A DNA stretch of 43,376 nucleotides from Planctomycetaceae bacterium (GTDB taxonomy: Bacteria; Planctomycetota; Planctomycetia; Pirellulales; Pirellulaceae), in the NCBI GenBank assembly GCA_002726245.1, contig PBSM01000177.1, positions 1 through 43,376 on the forward strand. Direction: 5' to 3'. Position numbers and translations under genes: made by a program. Under the pieces are notes generated by a model. That model did not search any database and was not told where the DNA came from. It was given only the letters and a program-made list of their open reading frames with translations. Of this stretch, positions 25,553-34,303 are shown piece by piece; positions within the stretch are counted from its first letter, which is position 1, and each line of letters starts with the position of its first letter.

Positions 25553-25667
25553 AACGTCGAACTTCCAACGTCGAACTTCCAACGTTGAAGGATGCAGGTA
25601 GAAATGAGCTCACTCCCAACTTCCACGTTCGATGTTGGACGTTCGACGTTCGATGTTCGATGTTCAA
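25553..25667. repeat. Inverted arms of heptamer tandem repeats (short localized repeat)
   Basis: Left arm: the 14-bp unit aacgtcgaacttcc occurs at 25553-25566 and 25567-25580, followed by aacgttgaag. Right arm: six head-to-tail heptamers of the form [c/t]gtt[c/g]ga at 25626-25667 (cgttcga, tgttgga, cgttcga, cgttcga, tgttcga, tgttcaa). Read on the opposite strand, the left arm is built from the same heptamer class. The right arm lies inside the reading frame of the DUF1501 gene. Similar repeats are common in planctomycete and verrucomicrobial intergenic DNA, to my knowledge. Confidence 0.85.
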
Positions 25668-26923
25668 GGACCCTCAAACGCCGCGATTTGCTCAGACTCT
25701 CCGCCGCCGGCATGTTGTCCGGCGTCAGTGTGCCGTGGTTCGAGTCGCTCGCCGGTGCGGCAGTCGATCGGCCGCGCGGCAAGGCTTGCATTTTGCTGTG
25801 GATGGACGGCGGACCCAGCCAACAGCACACGTTCGACCCCAAGTCTGGCGGCGAGTTCAGAACGACCTTGACGTCGGTGCCGGGCATTCGCATTGTCGAT
25901 CAACTGCCGAGGCTTGCTCAGTGCATGCAGGACATGGCACTCGTGCGCTCGATGACGACTGAAATCAATGGCCACTACGACGCGAAGTATTTTTTGCACA
26001 CGGGTTTCAAACGGACAACGGCGCTCGAGCACCCGGCCATGGGCTGTATCGCGTCTTCGCAGGCCGGTTCGCTCGATGGCGACATGCCGGGCTTTGTGAC
26101 GATCGACGCCGGCTGGGAAATCAGGAACGACGGCGGTCGGCTGTATCGCAGCATTCCGGCGTACTTGGGACTGCAACACGCACCGCTGGCCGTGAACGAT
26201 CCGAGTAAAGGGCTGGAAAACCTGGCACCTGCCGGTAGCGACCTCGACGCGCGGCTGCAGTTGCTATCCCAGAGCGAAAGCCGTTTCGCAGAGCGATACG
26301 CGTTTCCGGCTGTCGGGGCGAAGCAGGCTGCGTTCAACCGGGCCGTACGTTTGATGCAGTCGAAGCGTTCTCAGGCATTCGATCTCGAAAAGGAACCGGA
26401 GCACATCCGCACGGCGTATGGCGACCACAAGTTCGGTCGGTCGTGTCTGTTGGCTCGGCGGCTGGTGGAAGCGGGTGTCTCGTTTGTCGAAGTTGTCCAG
26501 CGCGGCTGGGACGATCACGAGGGTGCGGCCAAGCCAATCGTCGCGCGAGCACCCTGGATGGACGCGGGCATGGCAGCGCTGATCCGCGACCTCAAGGCCC
26601 GCGGCATGCTCGACGATACGTTGGTTGTGTGGATGGGCGAATTCGGCCGCTCACCCAGCCAGGGCAAAGATCATTTCTGTAAGGCTTGGAGCTCCGTCTT
26701 GGCCGGCGGTGGCATCAAGACCGGCCAAGTCGTCGGCAAAACGAACGAAGGCAAGAACCCCGGCTCGGAGATCATCGACCGCCCAGTCACCTCGCCCGAC
26801 CTCATCGCCACCCTCTGCACGGCGCTGGGCATCGACATCCATCAAGAGTTCCTCGGCCCCGGATCGCGCCCGATGCCGCTGGTCGATAAGTCCGCCACAC
26901 CGATCAGTGAGCTTGTCGGGTGA
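25592..26923 (+). CDS. DUF1501 family protein, N-terminus overlapping a heptamer repeat
   Basis: A 443-residue DUF1501 protein, partner of the preceding PSCyt gene. Marks: KACILLWMDGGPSQQHTFDP (about 66-85), LVRSMTTEINGHYDAKYFLH, LLARRLVEAGVSFVEVVQRG, LVVWMGEFGRSPSQGKDHF and SSVLAGGGIKTGQVVG. A Tat motif KRRDLLRLSAAG occurs at residues 32-43, unusually far in. Everything before it is translated repeat (STFDVGRSTFDVRCS), and the only in-frame starts before the motif are ATG 25592 and ATG 25604, both outside the repeat arm. The leader therefore has a repeat-encoded n-region, or the repeat has displaced the original start. Start uncertain; domain assignment firm. Confidence 0.9.
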   Translation: MQVEMSSLPTSTFDVGRSTFDVRCSRTLKRRDLLRLSAAGMLSGVSVPWFESLAGAAVDRPRGKACILLWMDGGPSQQHTFDPKSGGEFRTTLTSVPGIRIVDQLPRLAQCMQDMALVRSMTTEINGHYDAKYFLHTGFKRTTALEHPAMGCIASSQAGSLDGDMPGFVTIDAGWEIRNDGGRLYRSIPAYLGLQHAPLAVNDPSKGLENLAPAGSDLDARLQLLSQSESRFAERYAFPAVGAKQAAFNRAVRLMQSKRSQAFDLEKEPEHIRTAYGDHKFGRSCLLARRLVEAGVSFVEVVQRGWDDHEGAAKPIVARAPWMDAGMAALIRDLKARGMLDDTLVVWMGEFGRSPSQGKDHFCKAWSSVLAGGGIKTGQVVGKTNEGKNPGSEIIDRPVTSPDLIATLCTALGIDIHQEFLGPGSRPMPLVDKSATPISELVG

Positions 26924-26996
26924 GTCCCAATAATTGGAGATTCGCTTAGCAACGCTCACGCACTGGACAGCGCCACTTGGGCGTCAATCTGTGCGA

Positions 26997-27081
26997 ATAC
27001 GAGCACAACGCGCAAGCGAGTGAGTCCGGTTTCGCTCGCCAATCGTTCGTGGACTCACTCGCTTGCGCGTCGTGCTTGTAT
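26997..27081. repeat. Long palindromic intergenic element, copy 1
   Basis: Arms of 31 bp at 26997-27027 and 27051-27081 pair with two mismatches around a 23-nt loop; the core is gcgcaagcgagtgagtcc. It lies between the convergent DUF1501 and aminotransferase genes, 12 nt past the aminotransferase stop. Two close relatives lie at 30068-30157 and 30957-31031. It would form a very stable RNA hairpin on either strand. Confidence 0.9.
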
Positions 27082-27093
27082 CGCCGACGCGAG

Positions 27094-28479
27094 TTACCGC
27101 ATTGTCAGAACAAGTCGTTGGTCGATAAGCGCCGTTACTGTTTGCTCGAACACGGCGGTTGTCTGTTCGACGTCGAGTTTGGTGTGTGCGGCCGAGACAA
27201 CTCCGCCCGTGGAACTCATGATATCGACGCCGCGGTAGCGCAGTTGCCGTTGGTATTCAAGGATCAACTCGGCGGGCATGCCTTTCAGCCGGCTGGCGTC
27301 GGTCGTGTGCAGATCGTCTCGCGTGGATGCGTTGCGGACTCGATCCTCGTCCGTCTCGAAATAGACGTGCAGGGTTGAAGACGGGCCGTAAACGTAGCCG
27401 GCGATTCCTTGCCGCTCAAGGACCAGATTCCACGCGGCGTGGAGTTGTTGCGCGACGGCGTTGGCTTGCTCGATCGGCTCGCCAGTGGCGACTCTTCGCA
27501 GCAGCGCGATGCCCGCGGCTGCCGAAAGCGGCGATGCGTTGAAAGTTCCGAAATGGACGACTCGCTTGTGCCGGTCGTGGTGGCCGTCGCCTGTGATGTC
27601 GAACAACGACAGGATCTTGGCCTTTCCGACGACCGCGCCCCCCGGCATGCCACCGGCGATGATCTTGGCGAGGCTGCTGAGATCCGGGACCACGCCGTAC
27701 AGTTGCTGCGCGCCGCCCGGACTGAATCGAAATCCGGTCACGACCTCGTCGAAAATCAGCGGCACTTTATGGCGAGTTGTGAGTTCTCGCAGTCCACGCA
27801 GAAACGCTGGATCGAGCGGGACTCGTCCCCATGACGCTCCCGACGGTTCCAGGATCGCGGCGGCGATGTCGTCTTCGCGCGAAAGCACGTCCTCGACCAG
27901 ATCCAAGTCGCCGTCTGGGATCGCGACCATCTGATCGCGGACGTGCGGCGGCACACCCAACGAACCGTCGGCGTCGAAGGGCGGATGGAAACCGTGGACC
28001 ACATCATCGTGCCAGCCGTGAAAGTGACCCTCGAAGCGAAGAACCTTGTTACGGCCAGTGAACGCTCGCGCCAAGCGAATTGCCAGCAACGTCGCCTCAG
28101 TCCCGGAGTTCACGAATCGCACACGCTCGGCGGAAGGAATCAGTTGTTGCACGAGTTCGGCCCACTCGATGTGCAGCGGATGGTCGTTTCCAAAGTGCGT
28201 GCCGCGACCGACGGTCTCAGTGATGGCTGCGACGATTTCGGGCGGAGCATGTCCCAGCAGCAACGCGCCGTTTCCACCGAGAAAGTCAATGTACTCGTTG
28301 CCATCCACGTCCCACTTGCGACCGCCGACTCCGCGCTCGATGTACAGCGGCATCGGCTCGAAGTGACGAAGATCGTGACCGACGCCGCCCCCTAGCACCG
28401 CGCGAGCACGTTTGAACCAATTTGTCGACAGCGGCCGCTTGGCCGCGTAGGCGTTGATGAGATCGTTATTCTTCGACAT
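27094..28479 (-). CDS. Class III PLP aminotransferase, glutamate-1-semialdehyde aminomutase-like
   Basis: A 461-residue cytosolic PLP enzyme of the GSA-aminomutase/class III branch. Features: WDVDGNEYIDFLGGNGALLL (about 56-75), VRFVNSGTEATLLAIRLARA (PLP phosphate loop), FEGHFHGWHDD, PLIFDEVVTGFR with the PLP-pyridine Asp244, and LAKIIAGGMPGGAV with Schiff-base Lys272. The C-terminus is longer than in HemL, and the context is not tetrapyrrole synthesis, so it is probably not hemL. It more likely transaminates an amino-sugar or omega-amino acid. It is the last gene of a minus-strand run and is preceded, 50 bp away, by the Nramp-like gene. Confidence 0.9.
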   Translation of the reverse strand: MSKNNDLINAYAAKRPLSTNWFKRARAVLGGGVGHDLRHFEPMPLYIERGVGGRKWDVDGNEYIDFLGGNGALLLGHAPPEIVAAITETVGRGTHFGNDHPLHIEWAELVQQLIPSAERVRFVNSGTEATLLAIRLARAFTGRNKVLRFEGHFHGWHDDVVHGFHPPFDADGSLGVPPHVRDQMVAIPDGDLDLVEDVLSREDDIAAAILEPSGASWGRVPLDPAFLRGLRELTTRHKVPLIFDEVVTGFRFSPGGAQQLYGVVPDLSSLAKIIAGGMPGGAVVGKAKILSLFDITGDGHHDRHKRVVHFGTFNASPLSAAAGIALLRRVATGEPIEQANAVAQQLHAAWNLVLERQGIAGYVYGPSSTLHVYFETDEDRVRNASTRDDLHTTDASRLKGMPAELILEYQRQLRYRGVDIMSSTGGVVSAAHTKLDVEQTTAVFEQTVTALIDQRLVLTMR

Positions 28480-28529
28480 GCTTCTGACCTATTAACGGAG
28501 TTGCCAGGTTTCCCGTTGTCGTGTCGCCA

Positions 28530-30020
28530 TCAAAACCCCGCGAGTACTTTTCGTGCAAGTCCCACGCCACCGCCGATAGCGCACAGTAGCAGAATCACGG
28601 CCGAAGCAAGGCCGCTCGCGGCGACCCACCAACTCGGACGATATCCGCGTGGTAACGTCATGTTGACATACAGGACGCAACTGAAAACGACGAACAGTCC
28701 GAGACTCACGGTCAAGAAAGCCGCGATTTGCGTCATCAAATCGAAAGTAATTCCGGACCAGGTCCAAAAGACCGAGAACGCGAAGCATCCTGAAACGATG
28801 ATGCACTTGAGCCGTCGAATCGGGAACTGCTCGAAACGGGGCCAAATGGCGCTGAGGAAATCATGGGTGACTCGTGTGATCGCTTCCGGCACGCTCGCCA
28901 GCGTTCCCCACAGGGCCGCGACGATCATCACGTAGTAGACCGGCACCATTAATTCGTGGATTTCACGCCAGATGCCGGCCTGATTCGTGAGCAACTCCCA
29001 CGAGTTGCCGCTCAACGTTTCCTGCCGCGGAAACAGAATCGCGGCGCCGGCCGCGAGGAACGCCGTCGATACGACCAGCAACACCAACGCTCCCATGCCG
29101 ACATCCCATTTCAACGGCAGGAGCAACTTGCGAAGGCGACGTGCTTGGTCGGGATCATCCGGCAGGTAGTTGATCCGCGGTCCTTCGTCAGCCCGCTGTC
29201 GAATGTCGTCGATCTTGGGGTGTGAGTTGATCCCCCAACCGCTCATCCCGACCCAACTCGAATAGGCCAGATACCCACTTAAGCTGCCGCCGATATAGCC
29301 AAAGATGACCACCATATTCAATGAGTAATCCGTACGCGCCGCGGAAGGTCCCCACTCTGGAGCGGCCGGCAGATGACCGAAACGAATTGCCCCTACCAGC
29401 ATGCTCCCAACGTCTGGCTTGACGAGCAGCGTGGCCGCGATCGTCCCCAACACCAACACACCGCAAATCAAGATCTGCTGGCGTTCGAGCATTCGGAACG
29501 AACTCAACAGGCTCACGGCCATCGCAGCGGCAAAGATCACGTTGGTCCAAAGATTCACCCACGTGTCGAAACTCAGGTCACCAGGAAGAGCGTCGTGAAA
29601 CAGAAATGTGATCAAGTTCCCGCACGGTTTCGCAACGGCCGTCAGTCCCATACCGATCAGTCCGAGTTCCGCGACAAGGATCGCGAGAAGCAGCCAGCCG
29701 CGCGGACCAGGCAGCATCACCAGCCGGTGTCCAATGCGTTGGCCAGTCACGGCTGTGTACCGACCGGTCAAGTAGGTGACGAAAATCCCTTTCACAAGGA
29801 CGCTCAAGATCAGCAGCCAAAACAGGCCGTACTCGGACCACGCTCCCAGCCCCGTGACCATGATCGTCTCGCCAACACCCAACCCCAGCGAAGCGACAAC
29901 CGCCGCCGGCCCGAAGAACTTCATCATCCTCAGTAACTTACCCAGCGAGAACGGTTCGGTATAGATGCCGGTGAGCGGGGGGATTTCGATCGGCTCGTTT
30001 TGGGAAGTCACGTCAGGCAT
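28530..30020 (-). CDS. Nramp-fold membrane transporter, second non-canonical copy
   Basis: A 496-residue protein with about eleven transmembrane segments. The TM1 region is SLGLGVGETIMVTGLGAWSE, where Nramp proteins have DPGN; here the position reads GVGE. The TM6 region is FGYIGGSLSGYLAYSSWVG, without the MPH metal site. The loop after TM6 is long and charged (about 245-285, with SHPKIDDIRQRADEGPR). Both this and the 1528-2826 protein share the GGSL pattern in TM6, so they belong to the same divergent branch but are clearly different genes. It sits between an SDR and an aminotransferase, which suggests uptake of an organic or metal-chelate substrate for that pathway; this is inference only. 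Confidence 0.82.
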   Translation of the reverse strand: MPDVTSQNEPIEIPPLTGIYTEPFSLGKLLRMMKFFGPAAVVASLGLGVGETIMVTGLGAWSEYGLFWLLILSVLVKGIFVTYLTGRYTAVTGQRIGHRLVMLPGPRGWLLLAILVAELGLIGMGLTAVAKPCGNLITFLFHDALPGDLSFDTWVNLWTNVIFAAAMAVSLLSSFRMLERQQILICGVLVLGTIAATLLVKPDVGSMLVGAIRFGHLPAAPEWGPSAARTDYSLNMVVIFGYIGGSLSGYLAYSSWVGMSGWGINSHPKIDDIRQRADEGPRINYLPDDPDQARRLRKLLLPLKWDVGMGALVLLVVSTAFLAAGAAILFPRQETLSGNSWELLTNQAGIWREIHELMVPVYYVMIVAALWGTLASVPEAITRVTHDFLSAIWPRFEQFPIRRLKCIIVSGCFAFSVFWTWSGITFDLMTQIAAFLTVSLGLFVVFSCVLYVNMTLPRGYRPSWWVAASGLASAVILLLCAIGGGVGLARKVLAGF

Positions 30021-30067
30021 CAGTTAAAGTGTGGGTTGTGAGAATTCAAACCCGCCGAAGGCTGGCC

Positions 30068-30157
30068 CAATACAAGCACGACGCGCAAGCGAGTGAGTCC
30101 AGAATTCGCTTGCCAATCGGTCACGGACTCACTCGCTTGCGCGTCGTGCTTGTATTG
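30068..30157. repeat. Long palindromic intergenic element, copy 2 (perfect)
   Basis: Arms of 33 bp at 30068-30100 and 30125-30157 are perfectly complementary around a 24-nt loop. It lies between the SDR and Nramp-like genes, 5 nt past the SDR stop. The ends are caatacaag and cttgtattg, as in the other copies. Confidence 0.95.
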
Positions 30158-30162
30158 CATTT

Positions 30163-30912
30163 TCAGCATCGTCCGCCGCAAGCGGGCACGGTTTGGCCCG
30201 TTACAAAGCTCGAGTCGTCGGACAAAAGGAACTTCACAACGCTGGCGATCTCTTCCGGTTCACCGATCCGTCCCATCGGCGTAATCGAAATCAAGTGCTC
30301 GACCATGTCGGGATTCGCTGACCGAGCGAGTTCCGTATTCGTTAGCCCTGGAGCGACACAGTTCACTCGGATGTTGTGCGGCGCGAACGCTTCGGCGCAA
30401 TGCCGCGTGAATGAGATCAACGCGGATTTGGTGGTGGCGTAGCTGATCATGCGGCCCTTGATCTTGATTCCGGCCAATGACGAGATGTTGACGATGCGAC
30501 CGTATTCCCGCGCGATCATCTCGTCCTTGACCGCCCACGTCGTCAAATACGGGCCATCGACGTTGACTTCAAACATCCGTTTCCAGGTCGCGAACGGCAG
30601 CTCATCGTGCGGCGTGCTGCTGGCAATTCCTGCGTTGTTAACGAGTAGATCGATCGGCCCCAGTCGCTCGCGCACCGCCTCCGTCATCCGCGCAACTTGT
30701 TCTTCGTCCGAGACGTCGGCTTGAACGATCATCGCATCAGCCGCCGAGTTTTCGATCGACGCCAACGTCTCGTGCGCGGCCTGTTCGTTGCGTTCATAGT
30801 TCACAGCCACGCGTGCGCCGTGCCCAGCCAGCATCTCGCAGATCGATCGTCCGATCCCGCGGGCACCGCCGGTGACCAATGCGGTTCGGTCCGAGAAGAT
30901 GTCGTCTTTCAT
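30163..30912 (-). CDS. SDR family NAD(P)-dependent oxidoreductase
   Basis: A 249-residue classical short-chain dehydrogenase/reductase, cytosolic. TGGARGIG (14-21) binds the cofactor; ADVSD (66-70) caps the adenine; NNAG is at 92-95; the catalytic set is Ser144/145, Tyr158 and Lys162 (ISYATTK). The basic/acidic choice after beta-2 (NYERNEQ) does not settle NADH versus NADPH. It has the usual FabG-like ending (FLLSDDSSFVTGQTVPACGG), but no fatty acid context, so it more likely acts on a sugar or alcohol. It is followed by a perfect 33-bp palindrome. Confidence 0.93.
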   Translation of the reverse strand: MKDDIFSDRTALVTGGARGIGRSICEMLAGHGARVAVNYERNEQAAHETLASIENSAADAMIVQADVSDEEQVARMTEAVRERLGPIDLLVNNAGIASSTPHDELPFATWKRMFEVNVDGPYLTTWAVKDEMIAREYGRIVNISSLAGIKIKGRMISYATTKSALISFTRHCAEAFAPHNIRVNCVAPGLTNTELARSANPDMVEHLISITPMGRIGEPEEIASVVKFLLSDDSSFVTGQTVPACGGRC

Positions 30913-30956
30913 TGGTTTTCCTTAGTTGGACAGCGTCACTTTGCTCGGTTCACGAG

Positions 30957-31031
30957 CAATACAAGCACGAAGCGCAAGCGAGTGGGTTTCCACGTAAGCG
31001 ACTCACTCGCTTGCGCTTCGTGCTCGTATTG
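30957..31031. repeat. Long palindromic intergenic element, copy 3
   Basis: Arms of 31 bp at 30957-30987 and 31001-31031 pair with two mismatches around a 13-nt loop. It lies 18 nt past the stop of the ceramidase-like gene and 44 bp upstream of the SDR start. Compared with copies 1 and 2, the change gacgcgc to gaagcgc is compensated in the opposite arm, which keeps the stem paired. Confidence 0.9.
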
Positions 31032-31049
31032 TTAGCGAAACCTTTCCAG

Positions 31050-32489
31050 TCATTCACTCAAGCTCTCCAACTCCTCCAACAACTCCAAACAGTTCTCCAC
31101 CACGGCCGGCCCCCACTCGCGAGTGAACGGCGTAGGTAATAGGTAATTCTGATACGACTCGTGCACTTCCATCCCGCCTTCATCGAAGGCTTCCGGGGTG
31201 GGCAGATAGCCCAGGCATCCGTTGCTGTATCCCAGGAAGAAGTTCTTTGCCAGCGGCGAACGTCGCTTTACTTCTAGCGCGAGTTCGGCAAACGGCTCGC
31301 CGTTGACGGCAACGATCCCAATGTCGTTGATGCGCAGCGCCCAGCACACAAGCTCGTGAGTGACCGGCTCGCCCACATCGATCGTACGCATTACCGATTC
31401 CGCCCAATAAACCAATCGCTGAGCAACGTGAACTGCTCCCACACTGTCACCGGCACGAGATTCGTCAAGCTGTTTTCGGTATCGGTCCAAGTTCGCTTCC
31501 GCCGCCTGACGATCAGGCGGCGAGGCCATCGGCAGCGTCAATCGGCGAGTTGCCACGCCGAAGTGTTCGAGACACGCTTCGGGCAGCGCTTCGTAATCCC
31601 GCAGCGAAATGGCCGCGACCGACTGCACGATTCGGCGCGGGCCGTGCTGATTGTGCGTGCGAATCTCGGCCCATGTCTTGACGACCTCGCCGCCGAGCAT
31701 CGTGCCGATTCGACGCAGATCGTCGAACTGTTCCGTTCCGCCGGACCCGATGCCGCAGCGCGGGCTGACGTTGCCGGCGGCTCCCTGAAAGAACAGCGAC
31801 AGCGCACCGGTCGCGCTTTCGACGATTTCGCGAGCCGGTCCGACATAATCGGGAGACAATTGAGACGTTCTTGGTCCCAGCACGATCGTGTGAGCCGCGG
31901 TGGTCATCACGTTGGCGATTGGTCTGCCTGAGAGATCGTCGATGCGAATCACGCCGACGTCATGATCGACCGGGCCGTCGGGGTTATCGCCAATCACAAT
32001 TCCGCCATCGGGCAATCGTTCGCGCCGATTGATGCCGATCTGAGCGTGTCCCGTCCCCGCGCCGATCCGAGCCGGTTGCCGCCGGCTGTCTGCCATCGTC
32101 GCGACGCCCACAAGCGAGTCTTCCAGCGTCGCCAGATAGCGCCGTTGCAACTCGTCCTGCCGAGGTGTGTCGGCCTGCCAGCCGGGGAGCATCGGGCCCA
32201 GGTGAGTGTGGCTCGCGTTGATCAGCACGTGCTCCGCGGGGATGCCGATGGCTTCGCCGATTCGCTCGCGAATCCGATCGACATGCGGACTCTGGATGAA
32301 CAGGATGTCGCACGCAATCATCGCGACCTTGGTCGCCTCATCAGAAAGCACCAGCGCCGTCGCCGTCAGCTCGCGTTCGACCGATTCCGAGACGCATTCC
32401 TGAACGGTGTAGCCCATCATGCGAATTCCCACCGGCGGTGTGATCACAACCCGCCCAACGCCAGCTTGTAGGATGCGTTTGGGATTCAT
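31050..32489 (-). CDS. Neutral/alkaline ceramidase-like hydrolase (N-terminal domain only)
   Basis: A 479-residue protein of the neutral/alkaline non-lysosomal ceramidase family by its catalytic domain. It starts LQAGVGRVVITPPVG, then MIACDILFIQ, LINASHTHLGP with zinc-type His94 and His96, MTTAAHTIVLGP with a later His, and FFQGAAGNVSPR. It is shorter than full ceramidases (about 650-700 residues) and lacks the immunoglobulin-like C-terminal domain. It also has no signal peptide, although substrates of true ceramidases are external. The reaction is probably an amide or N-acyl hydrolysis; ceramide is not established, and planctomycete paralogues of this type are common. It follows the CocE-type gene by 32 bp. 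Confidence 0.85.
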   Translation of the reverse strand: MNPKRILQAGVGRVVITPPVGIRMMGYTVQECVSESVERELTATALVLSDEATKVAMIACDILFIQSPHVDRIRERIGEAIGIPAEHVLINASHTHLGPMLPGWQADTPRQDELQRRYLATLEDSLVGVATMADSRRQPARIGAGTGHAQIGINRRERLPDGGIVIGDNPDGPVDHDVGVIRIDDLSGRPIANVMTTAAHTIVLGPRTSQLSPDYVGPAREIVESATGALSLFFQGAAGNVSPRCGIGSGGTEQFDDLRRIGTMLGGEVVKTWAEIRTHNQHGPRRIVQSVAAISLRDYEALPEACLEHFGVATRRLTLPMASPPDRQAAEANLDRYRKQLDESRAGDSVGAVHVAQRLVYWAESVMRTIDVGEPVTHELVCWALRINDIGIVAVNGEPFAELALEVKRRSPLAKNFFLGYSNGCLGYLPTPEAFDEGGMEVHESYQNYLLPTPFTREWGPAVVENCLELLEELESLSE

Positions 32490-32521
32490 CGTGCGTTACT
32501 CTGGCAAAGTTCCAATCGTTC

Positions 32522-34249
32522 TCATCTCTTACACGGCAACATGATTCGCGACATGCGGGTCCGATCGTGATAGACGTGTTCCGTTGCCACGGTAGAGCGC
32601 TTTCCGAACGGTCCCGCAGCCGTATTCGGATTGCGGTCGAACAGCGGAAAATACGCGCCGCAGATATCGACTCGCAGGCGGTGGCCTTTGCCAATCTGGG
32701 CCGCGATCGGTCCGAGGTCGATCACTATTTCGTAGACTTCACCCGGCTGGAGTGGCGTGGGATGCAACTCGGAATCACGGAAGCTGCCTCGCATAATCCC
32801 AACCGCCAGGTTTTGGGCGAAGCCGTCGGGATGCACATCAATCAACTTGACCACCCAATCCGCATCGGGTGTGTCCGCCGAGACAGAGAGTTCCGCCTTT
32901 GCATTGCCGGCAAACGTCAACGGTTCCGTAAAAGGTGCGGATGTGTAAACCAGCACATCGTCTCGCTCCTCGATTGGCCGTTGATCGACGGGAGCCCAGG
33001 TAGCCGACATGACAGGTCGTGATTCGGTGACGGGACACGCGGGCGTTGGATCGTCAGGATCGGCTCGAAAGCTGTCAGCGACTTCGTTCTCTTTGGATGG
33101 CACTCGATCGAGATTGCCATCACCGCCTGCGGTGTTCGCGTGTCCGTTGGAATGCAGATAAAACGCCGCCGAGTCAAAACCTTGCGGCGGCCACGTGGCG
33201 GCATCGTGCCAAACATTGTCGCCCATCGAAAAGTACTTCACGGGCACATCAACATCTCCCGCAGATGCACCATCCTCTTTCAAAAAACGATCAAACCACT
33301 TTAGATTCTCACCCGTGAAATCCATCACGGCATTCTGGCCGAAATCGACTTCGCCAACTCTGGCTCGTCCGATCGAGCCGTGATCCCAGGGACCGAGAAT
33401 GAGTTGTTGACGACGACGCGTCTGTGAATCGCGAGCGTGCTTCTGCATCCGCTCGAAGTTGCTTACCGATTCTCGCGAGAAGAAATCGTAATAGCCGACG
33501 ATGTGCTGCATCGGCAATTCGAGGTCGATGATCTCGTCGGTGAGTTCCACTCGTTTCCAATAGCCGTCGAGACGCGGATGGGTCAGCATGCCCTTAAGCC
33601 AAGGAATCGACCAGCCAACCTGTTGATCGACTTCGCTCAGCGGCAAATGCAACAACGTTCGCCGCCAGTAGGTTGTCACCGCTGCACCGTCGGGTTTTCG
33701 AGACTGGCCCGCAGCCCAGCCAGCGATCAACGAAATCCGCACTGCTCCGCCGAGATACAAATTGCGATAGAAGCTACTCCAGGTCGCCGTCGGTGCAATC
33801 GTCACCAGCCCCGGCGGTTTTTCGACGGCCGCCTGCCACTGTGTCGCTCCCACATACGACGCGCCCCACATTCCGATCCGCCCATTGCACCACGGCTGTT
33901 TCCCCAACCACTCGATTGCGTCGTATCCATCCTGTCCTTCGCTGTTGTAGGGAACGAAATCACCCTCGGATTGAAAACGGCCCCGGCAATCCTGAACAAC
34001 CGCGATGTAGCCTGCCGCCGCATATCTCTCAGCGACCGACTTCGCGCGGTCTTTGTTGTAAGGTGTCCGCATCAACAAGACGGGGGCACGCTCAACCGTT
34101 GCGTTGCGATAGATATCCGTTGCCAACATCACGCCGTCGCGCATCGGCACGCTTACGGTTTCGCGAGAGACCGACTGCACGTCGTCGGCAATTGCGCCTC
34201 GAACGGCAATCAGAATCAAGCAAAGCGAAAAAGCAATCGTCCGATTCAT
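32522..34249 (-). CDS. Exported CocE/NonD family hydrolase (X-Pro dipeptidyl-peptidase type)
   Basis: A 575-residue protein with a Sec signal peptide (TIAFSLCLILIAVRGAIA). The alpha/beta hydrolase domain has VPMRDGVMLATDIYRN (35-50), YIAVVQDCRGRFQSEGDF, WGASYVGATQW with nucleophile Ser131, GYYDFFS with Asp255, and LGPWDHGSIG with His290. A C-terminal jelly-roll domain follows (about 400-575; VYTSAPFTEPLTFAGNAKAE, LRVDICGAYFPLFDRNP). CocE-type enzymes hydrolyse esters or acyl-amide bonds; the usual acyl or peptide substrate cannot be inferred. It lies between sialidase and ceramidase-like genes with gaps of 54 and 32 bp, so co-transcription is likely. Confidence 0.93.
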   Translation of the reverse strand: MNRTIAFSLCLILIAVRGAIADDVQSVSRETVSVPMRDGVMLATDIYRNATVERAPVLLMRTPYNKDRAKSVAERYAAAGYIAVVQDCRGRFQSEGDFVPYNSEGQDGYDAIEWLGKQPWCNGRIGMWGASYVGATQWQAAVEKPPGLVTIAPTATWSSFYRNLYLGGAVRISLIAGWAAGQSRKPDGAAVTTYWRRTLLHLPLSEVDQQVGWSIPWLKGMLTHPRLDGYWKRVELTDEIIDLELPMQHIVGYYDFFSRESVSNFERMQKHARDSQTRRRQQLILGPWDHGSIGRARVGEVDFGQNAVMDFTGENLKWFDRFLKEDGASAGDVDVPVKYFSMGDNVWHDAATWPPQGFDSAAFYLHSNGHANTAGGDGNLDRVPSKENEVADSFRADPDDPTPACPVTESRPVMSATWAPVDQRPIEERDDVLVYTSAPFTEPLTFAGNAKAELSVSADTPDADWVVKLIDVHPDGFAQNLAVGIMRGSFRDSELHPTPLQPGEVYEIVIDLGPIAAQIGKGHRLRVDICGAYFPLFDRNPNTAAGPFGKRSTVATEHVYHDRTRMSRIMLPCKR

Positions 34250-34303
34250 GGTGAGTGGCTCTCGAATAAGGGGTCTTTCGCGGAGCGAAAGGCGACTATG
34301 AAC

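Noticed and set aside
25429-25893. Minus-strand frame with RTSNVERPTSNVE-type repeats
   Set aside because: This is the heptamer repeat translated on the other strand, a frequent artefact in planctomycete annotation, and not a gene.
26997-31031. Palindromes as CRISPR repeats or attachment sites
   Set aside because: Each copy is a single long hairpin thousands of bases from the next, with genes between them and no integrase or cas gene.
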